Shown: positions 1 through 5,343 of the stretch, piece by piece | Position numbering within the stretch: position 1 is the stretch's first letter | How the letters are laid out: each line of letters opens with the position of its first letter | Translations under genes and position numbers: made by a program | Notes under the pieces: generated by a model | Told to the model about the DNA's origin: nothing | Databases searched by the model: none | What the model saw: only the letters and a program-made list of their open reading frames with translations | Source of the DNA: Pseudomonadota bacterium | GTDB taxonomy: Bacteria > Pseudomonadota > Gammaproteobacteria > Steroidobacterales > Steroidobacteraceae | Reading direction: 5' to 3' | DNA length: 6,604 nt | Assembly: GCA_021850555.1 (NCBI GenBank) | Contig: JAJZLX010000744.1 | Location: forward strand, 1-6,604

Positions 1-378
1 GTCGACACCTCGAGCGCCACGCTCAAAGGCGGTATCTGCGCCCTCGGCACCGCCCGAGCGCAAAATGAACCCAGCACGCGCAAGACAGGCCGCGAGTGCC
101 TCCATCTGCCGGAGCACCGGCTCCGGAGTTTCCCGCGATCCGACGCCAGTGTAATACCGCTCCAGGCTCTGCGCTGGCCCGCCACGACCGCTCTTGCGAA
201 ACTCCGCCCGTCTCATCGGCGTGCCGCCGTTACACTCGGCGCACCGCCAGGCGTCCCAGAACGCCCGATCCTCAGCGTACTCCCCTTCTGATATATCCCA
301 GCAGAGCTGGATCCCGCACTCGTTGCACACAGGGGTGACCCCGCCCTGCAATGTCCCGCGATTGACCAGTACACCCAC
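1..378 (-). CDS. Zinc-finger plus SLOG (DprA-like Rossmann) domain protein, partial
   Basis: The first 126 codons of a leftward gene that continues past the left edge. Residues 18-49 hold two CxxC pairs (C18/C21 and C46/C49) around a stretch rich in W and acidic residues, which looks like a small zinc-binding module. From about residue 75 it reads YYTGVGSRETP, then RSGGAEGADTAFERGA at 107-122. These are the GSR and SGGAxGAD glycine-rich motifs of the SLOG superfamily (DprA, YAAA and many phage proteins), which bind nucleotides or nucleotide-derived ligands; the ligand here is unknown. The start is GTG at 376-378, preceded by AGGGGG eight bases upstream. An in-frame GTG at 409-411 lies inside the probable -10 element and is unlikely to be used. 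The motif recognition is firm. The zinc role is inferred, and the SLOG half could also begin at internal M55 as a separate product. Confidence 0.8.
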   Translation of the reverse strand, partial: MGVLVNRGTLQGGVTPVCNECGIQLCWDISEGEYAEDRAFWDAWRCAECNGGTPMRRAEFRKSGRGGPAQSLERYYTGVGSRETPEPVLRQMEALAACLARAGFILRSGGAEGADTAFERGARGVD

Positions 379-410
379 AACTGATTCCCCCTGATTTAAT
401 GCCCTATGCA

Positions 411-439
411 CTTATAGGTAGCTGGCCGGCAGTGGATAA
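411..439 (-). promoter_or_regulatory. Probable sigma70-type promoter for the SLOG gene
   Basis: On the minus strand a TATAAG -10 (plus positions 411-416) lies 17 bases downstream of a weak TTATCC -35 (434-439). Initiation would fall about 25 bases before the GTG start at 378. The -35 coincides with the first copy of the GGATAAAATT repeat, so a protein binding that repeat could control this promoter. Only the -10 is a strong match, and the call rests on spacing and position. Confidence 0.45.
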
Positions 440-445
440 AATTGG
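432..445 (+). repeat. GGATAAAATTGG motif, copy 1
   Basis: GTGGATAAAATTGG, nearly repeated at 490-502 as GCGGATAAATTGG in the same orientation, about 58 bases away. It overlaps the -35 regions of both the leftward and rightward promoters, as an operator would. A related GGATAAAATTTCC occurs on the minus strand at 4350-4362, overlapping the stop codon of the phosphoesterase gene. An operator role is inferred from placement. Confidence 0.4.
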
Positions 446-470
446 AAACTTCCTGAAGGCACAGTATAAA
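442..470 (+). promoter_or_regulatory. Probable sigma70-type promoter for the rightward regulator
   Basis: TTGGAA (442-447) and TATAAA (465-470) are separated by exactly 17 bases, matching the bacterial consensus at four of six and five of six positions. It points toward the gene starting at 609 and would leave a leader of roughly 130 bases. It is back-to-back with, and overlaps, the leftward promoter, so the two would compete or be co-regulated. Confidence 0.55.
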
Positions 471-489
471 AACACAGCTCGCACGGACA

Positions 490-508
490 GCGGATAAATT
501 GGTATGAT
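490..508 (+). promoter_or_regulatory. GGATAAATTGG motif, copy 2, with extended -10
   Basis: The second copy of the direct repeat (490-502) runs into TGGTATGAT, an extended -10 element (TGn followed by TATGAT at 503-508). No -35 is visible at the usual distance, which extended -10 promoters can tolerate. It could be a second, nearer promoter for the gene at 609, or the motif may simply be a regulator site. AAGTACG also occurs twice downstream (523-529 and 541-547), exactly 18 bases apart; its role is unknown. Confidence 0.35.
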
Positions 509-608
509 CAGTGAAGTTATCGAAGTACGTTCAAAGCACAAAGTACGGCGCGTAAAACTGTCTCTCGCGTTCTGACGAAGACCGCGCCGTCAATCAGGAA
601 TCGACATC

Positions 609-1328
609 ATGCACACAGCAGCTGCCAGCACCCGGCGGACCAGGGCAAGGTCCTACGTGTACAAGCGGATAAAGGTCCACACCCAGGACGGTAAACTCTC
701 CACCGTGAGTCTCGATCCGGATCTCTACCGAGTGATCGAGAGCAAGGTCGGCGCGGACAAGGTCATCACCGTCGCGCGCAACGTGGCGCGCCGCTACAAT
801 CCGACCCGGATCAAAGCGAAACGCAGCGCCTACGTGGTGCAGCAGCTGCGCAGTGCCTTTGGCGTCGGCGGGCAAGCGCAATCCAGCCCCAAGAGCTCGA
901 ACAGCAAACATGTCTACGCGAAACTGCGGGTGCACGACGCGCAGGGCAACCTCACGACGGTAAGTCTGCCGCCGACCTTCATGCGCAGCGCGCGTCGCTC
1001 GCTGAGCAACGAGCAGATCAGCGCAATCGCCGATAAGGCGGCCGCTGCCTACGATCCGACCGCGATCTTCACCCGCAGCGAGCACATCAAGCGGGCGCTG
1101 ATGATGCGTCTCGGACAGAAGGTGCCGACAGAACTTCAGCTGTTCAAGCGTAAGTTCCACCTCACGAACAAGCGCCTCGCGCAGATGCTGCACGTCTCCC
1201 CGAGTGAGGTACAGCGCTGGGAAGAGCACGGCGAGATTGAATCCGGACCGGCACGGATGCTGATCCGCATGCTCTGGAAAAAAGAGCTCAGTCTCTCGGC
1301 GGTTATCAAGACAACCCGGCCCGACTAG
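609..1328 (+). CDS. Probable DNA-binding regulator with duplicated module and C-terminal HTH
   Basis: A 239-residue protein whose family I do not recognise by name. Residues 18-84 and 103-168 are two copies of one module: each opens Y-x-x-[IL]-[KR]-V-H, then G-x-L-[ST]-T-V-S-L-x-P, an alanine-rich helix, Y-[ND]-P-T-x-I, and a last helix. About a third of aligned positions match. One strand followed by two helices resembles a ribbon-helix-helix unit, but that is a guess. Residues 174-224 form a helix-turn-helix of the XRE/HigA type ([22 protein letters not shown], residues 185-206, followed by [11 protein letters not shown]). The linker at 85-100 is Ser/Gly/Gln-rich. The N-terminus is basic. 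The start ATG has AGGA nine bases upstream. This is the only rightward gene; it sits beside repeated motifs in its promoter region, which fits autoregulation. Its last 23 bases overlap the end of recA on the other strand. Confidence 0.75.
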   Translation: MHTAAASTRRTRARSYVYKRIKVHTQDGKLSTVSLDPDLYRVIESKVGADKVITVARNVARRYNPTRIKAKRSAYVVQQLRSAFGVGGQAQSSPKSSNSKHVYAKLRVHDAQGNLTTVSLPPTFMRSARRSLSNEQISAIADKAAAAYDPTAIFTRSEHIKRALMMRLGQKVPTELQLFKRKFHLTNKRLAQMLHVSPSEVQRWEEHGEIESGPARMLIRMLWKKELSLSAVIKTTRPD

Positions 1329-2370
1329 ATTCCGGCTCGAGCGCGGCATCCGATTCGCCAGCCGCGCTCGCAACCGGCTTTGCCTCGAGCAGCCGAGCGC
1401 GCAGCGCCGCAGCGATTTCGCTCGCGATCTGAGGGTTGTTCTTGAGGAACGCGAGGGCGTTCTCCTTGCCCTGACCGATCCGCTCGCCCTTGTACGAATA
1501 CCAGGCGCCGGACTTCTCGAGGATCTCCTGTTCGGCGCCGAGCTCGACGAGTTCGGCCTCGCGCGAGACACCCTGGCCGAAGAGAATCTCGAACTCCGCC
1601 TGGCGGAAAGGCGCGGCGACCTTGTTCTTCACGACCTTCACGCGCGTGAGGTTGGCGACGACGGTTTCGCCTTCCTTGCGCGAGCCGACGCGCCGGATGT
1701 CGAGCCGCACGGACGCGTAGAACTTCAACGCATTCCCGCCGGTGGTGGTCTCGGGATTGCCGAACATGATCCCGATCTTCATGCGCAGCTGGTTGATGAA
1801 GATCACGAGGGTATTTGCCCGCTTGACGTTGCCGGCGAGCTTGCGCAGCGCCTGGGACATCAGCCGGGCGTGCAGGCCCACCTGCATTTCGCCCATTTCG
1901 CCCTCGATTTCGGACTTCGGGGTGAGCGCCGCCACCGAATCGATCACCACGACATCGACGGCGTTCGAGCGCACCAGCATGTCGGTGATCTCGAGCGCCT
2001 GCTCACCGGTATCGGGTTGCGAGATCAGCAGATCCTCGGTCTTGACCCCGAGCCGCGCCGCATAAGTCGGATCGAGCGCGTGTTCGGCATCGATGAAGGC
2101 CGCGGTACCCCCGCCGCGCTGCGCTTCGGCGATCACCTGCAGGGCGAGAGTGGTCTTGCCTGAGGATTCAGGGCCGAATATCTCCACGATCCGCCCGCGC
2201 GGCAGTCCGCCGACCCCGAGTGCCACATCGAGCCCGAGCGATCCGGTCGAGATCGCCTCGACGGCAAAGAGCGGCGCATCGTCCCCGAGACGGATGATGC
2301 TGCCCTTGCCGAACTGCTTTTCGATCTGCGCGAGTGCGCCGGCCAGTGCTTTGCGTTTGGTTTCTTCCAC
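1306..2370 (-). CDS. recA: RecA recombinase
   Basis: Full-length bacterial RecA, 354 residues against 353 in E. coli. It forms ATP-dependent filaments on single-stranded DNA, drives homologous pairing and strand exchange, and can trigger LexA-type self-cleavage. Visible landmarks fall at E. coli numbering: Walker A GPESSGKT at 66-73, catalytic E96 in DAEHALD, Walker B VVVIDS ending at D144-S145, loop L1 around 156-166 and Q194 in FINQ, followed by the L2 segment [18 protein letters not shown]. The C-terminal domain is present; the tail has several acidic residues but is less acidic than E. coli's. L1 differs from E. coli ([10 protein letters not shown]). The start is GTG at 2368-2370 with GGAGG five bases upstream; the frame stays open for 104 more codons upstream, but those overlap the deaminase and do not look like RecA. 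It is last in the leftward operon, 16 bases after the deaminase, with no own promoter seen. Its context suggests a mobile-element copy rather than the chromosomal gene. Confidence 0.97.
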   Translation of the reverse strand: MEETKRKALAGALAQIEKQFGKGSIIRLGDDAPLFAVEAISTGSLGLDVALGVGGLPRGRIVEIFGPESSGKTTLALQVIAEAQRGGGTAAFIDAEHALDPTYAARLGVKTEDLLISQPDTGEQALEITDMLVRSNAVDVVVIDSVAALTPKSEIEGEMGEMQVGLHARLMSQALRKLAGNVKRANTLVIFINQLRMKIGIMFGNPETTTGGNALKFYASVRLDIRRVGSRKEGETVVANLTRVKVVKNKVAAPFRQAEFEILFGQGVSREAELVELGAEQEILEKSGAWYSYKGERIGQGKENALAFLKNNPQIASEIAAALRARLLEAKPVASAAGESDAALEPESSRAGLS

Positions 2371-2386
2371 AGTGACCTCCGATCTT

Positions 2387-2956
2387 TCAAATGCCCGCGC
2401 GTGCAGCAGCGGACGGCAGCTCGAGCTCCCGACGTCGCAAGCCGGACTCCCGAAACAGCTCCCGGGCGAATGCCCAGTCGTCATGCCACTTCGACGGCCC
2501 ACGCTTGGCGGGGTACGAAACCACTTCAGAAATACCAGACAAAAGGATGTGGTCCGTACATCGCGTACACGGTACGCCGCCCCAAACAAGCCCGGTGTCG
2601 TCGGTTTGCGCAAAATAGAGCGTACATCCCTGCAACGGGATGCCGACCCGGGCGGCATGCACGATGGCAACGAGTTCAGCATGTACCATCAAGGAAAGTT
2701 TCAGATCCCGATCGTGCAGTCGCTCTGCGGTTTCTTTGATCCCGCCTGCAAACCGGTTGTAGCCCATCGAGCGCACCTCCCCCTCCGGCCCGACGATAAC
2801 CGCACCGACCCGCGTTTCCGGATCGCGCGAGAGCTCGGAATGCTTCAGCGCGAGCTCGAGAAAGTGCCGATCCCGCCGCAGGCGATCCGTGGGCAGCGTC
2901 ACTTCGAGCGCGCGGCCGAGTCTATGCGTGCCGATCGAATTCTCGGGCATGCTCAT
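2387..2956 (-). CDS. dCMP/cytidine deaminase-family zinc enzyme
   Basis: 189 residues with the zinc-dependent deaminase signature: H92-A-E94 (zinc ligand and catalytic proton shuttle) and P129-C130-x-x-C133 (two more zinc ligands). The preceding [15 protein letters not shown] (45-59) is the conserved strand region of the dCMP-deaminase branch, and residues 155-173 end in the usual W/A/L-rich helix. The expected reaction is deamination of dCMP to dUMP, supplying thymidylate synthesis in the cytoplasm, a common phage function. Other family members act on free cytosine, riboflavin precursors or nucleic acid, so the substrate is inferred. The ATG start overlaps the stop of the upstream ATPase as ATGA, implying translational coupling; the Shine-Dalgarno is weak. 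A second ATG two codons later is possible. The sequence is intact with no missing catalytic residue. Confidence 0.88.
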   Translation of the reverse strand: MSMPENSIGTHRLGRALEVTLPTDRLRRDRHFLELALKHSELSRDPETRVGAVIVGPEGEVRSMGYNRFAGGIKETAERLHDRDLKLSLMVHAELVAIVHAARVGIPLQGCTLYFAQTDDTGLVWGGVPCTRCTDHILLSGISEVVSYPAKRGPSKWHDDWAFARELFRESGLRRRELELPSAAARAGI

Positions 2957-3597
2957 TCCAGCATCCAGGCCGGCACCGGCGCCACGTCACCGCAGTACTC
3001 GATCAGGCCAGGGCGCATCGCGCGCACGATGACCGGCCGCGCGGCTCGATAGATACCGGCTACCGCCTCGCGCGTAAACCCGTTCGGATACGCCGTCTCG
3101 AGCAACGCGAGCCGCCCGAGGCAATCTCCCTGCTCTGGATGCGAGACGGCAATGGTACCGACAGCCGTGATCCCGCGGCGCCACGCCTCGAGCACGCTAT
3201 GCGCGCCGGATGCGGTATAAATTTCGTCGAAGACGAGAGCCCCGCAAGGCGGGTACGTGCCTCTGCGCAGCGCGGCGAGCAATTTCAGCGCCCCTGGGTC
3301 CGGCACGATCCCCGGGGCCTCGCTGATCACGTTCTGGGAATAACGCTCGAGGACGCAGAGCACCCCTTCGGAGGGTCGCGCCGCGCCGATCCGGCTCGCG
3401 AGCACTGCCGCCACCGTACTTTTTCCCGTCAATCCGCCCCCGCAAACCAGCACGTTGCGCCGTTCAGCGATCAGCCGATCAAGCAGTTCGATATCCGTGG
3501 CTCGCCAGGCAAGCCCGCCGAGGGTGACGGTGGATCCATCGTCGCGGCGTTCACGGCGACGCGATTCGTTGCGGACTGCAGATGCCGGGGCGGACAT
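2953..3597 (-). CDS. Small TrbB/VirB11-like P-loop ATPase
   Basis: 214 residues. RRNVLVCGGGLTGKSTVAAVL (46-66) gives a Walker A at G53-S60 with the wording seen in conjugation/secretion ATPases of the TrbB/VirB11 group. ALVFDEIY (120-127) occupies the Walker B place, and EAWRRGITAVGTIAVSHPEQGDCLGRLALLE (137-167) matches the AW-N-GHPGG-x-x-TIHAN-x-x-x-x-L-x-RLE segment of TrbB, with SH in place of the usual IHAN box. Those proteins are hexameric motors of about 320-345 residues; here the N-terminal domain is essentially missing, replaced by about 30 Arg-rich residues. No other conjugation or secretion gene is in the window, so its job is unknown. The start is ATG at 3595-3597, seven bases after the HNH gene stop, with no good Shine-Dalgarno, suggesting coupling; the frame continues upstream but overlaps the HNH gene. 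The family is assigned with moderate confidence. Confidence 0.72.
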   Translation of the reverse strand: MSAPASAVRNESRRRERRDDGSTVTLGGLAWRATDIELLDRLIAERRNVLVCGGGLTGKSTVAAVLASRIGAARPSEGVLCVLERYSQNVISEAPGIVPDPGALKLLAALRRGTYPPCGALVFDEIYTASGAHSVLEAWRRGITAVGTIAVSHPEQGDCLGRLALLETAYPNGFTREAVAGIYRAARPVIVRAMRPGLIEYCGDVAPVPAWMLE

Positions 3598-3604
3598 GAT
3601 CGTG

Positions 3605-4240
3605 TCAGTGCCAGTGCAATCGATGATTGTTCGGCACCGGGCCGACGTACTTTTTATACGACGCGATCCAGTCGTGCGCCAACGCCCGCTGCGCCGTCGC
3701 GAGCGCAAGACCGCGATGACAGACCAGCCAGTGCAACTGCGATTCCAGGCGATCTTTCGCATAGCTGCCCCAGCCGCCGGCCACCTTGTGCGGCTGCGGC
3801 CAGAGGTTTTTCGGGTTCGTCGGCGAGCCGCCCACGGAGAGCGCGATGAGGTGATCTTCCTCATAATGCCAAAGCGCGCGGTCCTTGTAGCCGTACTCCC
3901 GGATCTGCTCTCGCTTCAAGCGCTCGGTATACGATTCCGGCGGCCGGATGCTCTGTGCGTACCCGCGCACGCAGATCGTCGAGCGGATGTTCGCCTGAGT
4001 GACCGCGGGGTTTGTCACCCCGGGGGTGAGACGCGGGTTCGGCAGTGCCTGGGACAGCGGGTGCACGGGCCCGCCGTGCCCGTGCCGCCGGTAGTAGTGT
4101 TTCTCGTGCCAGCGCTGCTCGCTGTGCTGCCAGTCGCCCTGATGGGTCCAGTAATGCCCCCAGGCGAACGCCGGGCCCACGATTGCGACGGTCGCAATAA
4201 GCGCACCGCTCACGAGAACAATATGTTTGAACCGGCCCAC
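3605..4240 (-). CDS. Exported HNH nuclease-like protein
   Basis: 211 residues. The N-terminus (GRFKH, then a hydrophobic run at 7-22 ending PAFA at 23-26) is a clear signal peptide with likely cleavage after A26, so the product should be periplasmic or secreted. Residues 29-60 are rich in His, Trp and Tyr. The C-terminal domain has EEDHLIALSVGGSPTNPKNLWP (127-148), the beta-beta-alpha metal signature of HNH nucleases with D129-H130 and N142/N145, followed by a YAKDRLE helix (160-166). Two cysteines (C90, C174) could form a disulfide, which fits export. Proteins with this domain occur as hypothetical secreted proteins in bacteria. DNA cleavage is expected from the family, not shown. The start is GTG at 4238-4240 with GGAGG five bases upstream; an in-frame GTG eight codons earlier (4264) lacks such a site. 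It heads the four-gene run HNH-ATPase-deaminase-recA behind its own probable promoter. Confidence 0.82.
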   Translation of the reverse strand: MGRFKHIVLVSGALIATVAIVGPAFAWGHYWTHQGDWQHSEQRWHEKHYYRRHGHGGPVHPLSQALPNPRLTPGVTNPAVTQANIRSTICVRGYAQSIRPPESYTERLKREQIREYGYKDRALWHYEEDHLIALSVGGSPTNPKNLWPQPHKVAGGWGSYAKDRLESQLHWLVCHRGLALATAQRALAHDWIASYKKYVGPVPNNHRLHWH

Positions 4241-4271
4241 GCTCGCCTCCGATAAATCACCCACCTACCAG

Positions 4272-4298
4272 GTTATAGCGAACGGCCGGCGCGAACAA
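4272..4298 (-). promoter_or_regulatory. Probable promoter for the HNH-ATPase-deaminase-recA run
   Basis: On the minus strand a TATAAC -10 (plus 4272-4277) has TTGTTC (4293-4298) 15 bases upstream, or TTTGTT at 16 bases, as a -35. The spacer is bounded by a direct repeat of GTTCGC (minus strand; plus 4278-4283 and 4291-4296), a possible operator. Initiation would give a leader of roughly 25 bases before the GTG at 4240. The gap 4241-4356 is the only sizeable break in the leftward run, which supports a promoter here. Confidence 0.4.
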
Positions 4299-4349
4299 AC
4301 AGAAAAACCCGACGTTCAATACGGAAATAGCCGCTCGTAGGGGCGATGC

Positions 4350-4362
4350 GGAAATTTTATCC
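4350..4362 (-). repeat. GGATAAAATTTCC motif, copy 3
   Basis: Minus-strand GGATAAAATTTCC, matching the first ten bases of the motif at 434-445. It overlaps the TAA stop of the phosphoesterase gene (4357-4359) and lies about 110 bases before the HNH start. Sharing a ten-base AT-rich word in otherwise GC-rich DNA suggests a common binding site, though three loose copies could be chance. Confidence 0.25.
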
Positions 4363-5322
4363 AGACACGCCCGTCGCGAGCTGCGTCAGGATCTTGCGCA
4401 CCGGATCGGCAGCTCCGATCTCATCGAGCCCGGCGGTCAGGTCCTCGAGGAACGCCTCGCCGTCGTTCTCCACCGCCTTCGCTCCGAGCCATTCGTCCTG
4501 CGCGAGCAGCTCCGCGAAGTGGCTCTCGGGGAGCGCAGCGGCTGCGGCCGCCGCATCGGTGGGCTCGACCGCAATCCCGGTGAGATCGAAGCAATCGGCG
4601 TTGTGCGGCAAATCGATGCGCTCGAGCGTCTCGCACGCAGCGCCCGCCTCCCACGCCCACACCGCGGGCTTGTGGTCTTTGCAGTCGATCGTGATCGGCT
4701 CGATGTTGCCGGGGTTGTGCCACCACGTGTGCCCCTTCTGCACCGAGGGGGTGGTGAAGTGCATGTGGCCGTTGACCACCATGTCGCAGCCCCGAATCTC
4801 CTTCAGCAACTGTGCGCCGGGGTATGCGCCCTGGAACGCGAGGTCGTGATGCGTGACGAGCACCACCTGCCCCGGACCGCCCGCCTCGATGGCATCCGGG
4901 ATCTGCGCCCCGTACGGCGCGCCCCAGAGGTGCACCGGACCGGCCTCGGTCTCGACCGTACGCCACGCGCGACACGCCCCGTCGAGCACATCGATCACTC
5001 CGGTCTGCGCGAACAGCGAGAGCGCATCGGATTCCTGCAGCAGCGTGTCGTTTTTATCGTGATTGCCGCCGAGCACCAGGGGCTGGACGGGGAAGTGCCC
5101 GAGCGTCTCAAAGAGCCGCGCGAGCGTCGGCAGATGGTTCTCCTTGGCGCGGTGAAACAGGTCCCCGAGAATGACCGGCAGCAGCGAGCGCTCCCAGCAG
5201 ATCTCGGACGCCCGGGTGAGTTTCTCGAGCACACTCGAGAGATAATCATCCCGCCGCCGTCCGGGTCGCGCGCTGTACACGTGCGGATCGCCGATGAATA
5301 AAATGCCTTTCAATGCGCTCAT
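4357..5322 (-). CDS. Mre11/SbcD/gp47-like metallophosphoesterase
   Basis: 321 residues, shorter than SbcD (about 400) and close to phage gp47-type proteins. All calcineurin-like metal motifs are present in order: D12-P-H14 in GDPH, G53-D54 in GDLFHR, G86-N87-H88-D89, T157-H158-H159, and G185-H186-M187-H188. The family cuts DNA as an exo/endonuclease with two Mn ions, usually in complex with a Rad50-type ATPase. The second motif reads GDLFHR where SbcD has GD-x-x-DR, a change outside the main bridging aspartate. The C-terminal third (about 220-321) is acidic and alanine-rich and could carry the Rad50-binding helices. The ATG start has GGGAGGGG four bases upocation upstream of it (5325-5332), very strong. 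It follows the Rad50-like gene by 21 bases, consistent with a two-subunit complex. A plain phosphodiesterase is the alternative, made less likely by the partner. Confidence 0.9.
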   Translation of the reverse strand: MSALKGILFIGDPHVYSARPGRRRDDYLSSVLEKLTRASEICWERSLLPVILGDLFHRAKENHLPTLARLFETLGHFPVQPLVLGGNHDKNDTLLQESDALSLFAQTGVIDVLDGACRAWRTVETEAGPVHLWGAPYGAQIPDAIEAGGPGQVVLVTHHDLAFQGAYPGAQLLKEIRGCDMVVNGHMHFTTPSVQKGHTWWHNPGNIEPITIDCKDHKPAVWAWEAGAACETLERIDLPHNADCFDLTGIAVEPTDAAAAAAALPESHFAELLAQDEWLGAKAVENDGEAFLEDLTAGLDEIGAADPVRKILTQLATGVSG

Positions 5323-5343
5323 GACCCCTCCCGATTCAATACA

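Noticed and set aside
594..1571. Leftward open frame opposite the regulator
   Set aside because: It crosses the end of recA in another frame, is low-complexity Arg/Ser at its start and matches no family; the regulator frame on the plus strand has motifs, a promoter and a ribosome site.
2371..2682. N-terminal extension of RecA by 104 residues
   Set aside because: The extension overlaps the deaminase coding region, is unlike RecA, and the GTG at 2368-2370 has an excellent ribosome site and gives normal length.
2093..3052. Long rightward open frame opposite recA and the deaminase
   Set aside because: It lies antisense to two clearly recognised genes, has no family motif and a Ser/Arg/Pro-rich composition typical of the antisense reading of GC-rich genes. 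The same applies to 3139-3849, 3455-4255, 4519-5301 and 5350-5994 on the plus strand.
2953..3597. Evidence that the window is a conjugation region
   Set aside because: Only one partial TrbB-like ATPase is present; no relaxase, coupling protein or other mating-pair gene is visible.
3598..3864. N-terminal extension of the small ATPase
   Set aside because: It overlaps the HNH coding region in another frame and is Arg/Ser/Thr-rich without motif; the ATG at 3595-3597 directly follows the HNH stop.
4278..4296. SOS box of the GTTC-N7-GTTC type before the HNH gene
   Set aside because: The GTTC cores on the minus strand are nine bases apart, not seven, so it does not match the alphaproteobacterial LexA site; retained only as an unexplained direct repeat in the promoter.
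4300..4356. Rho-independent terminator after the phosphoesterase gene
   Set aside because: A run of five T follows GGG on the minus strand, but no convincing stem precedes it.
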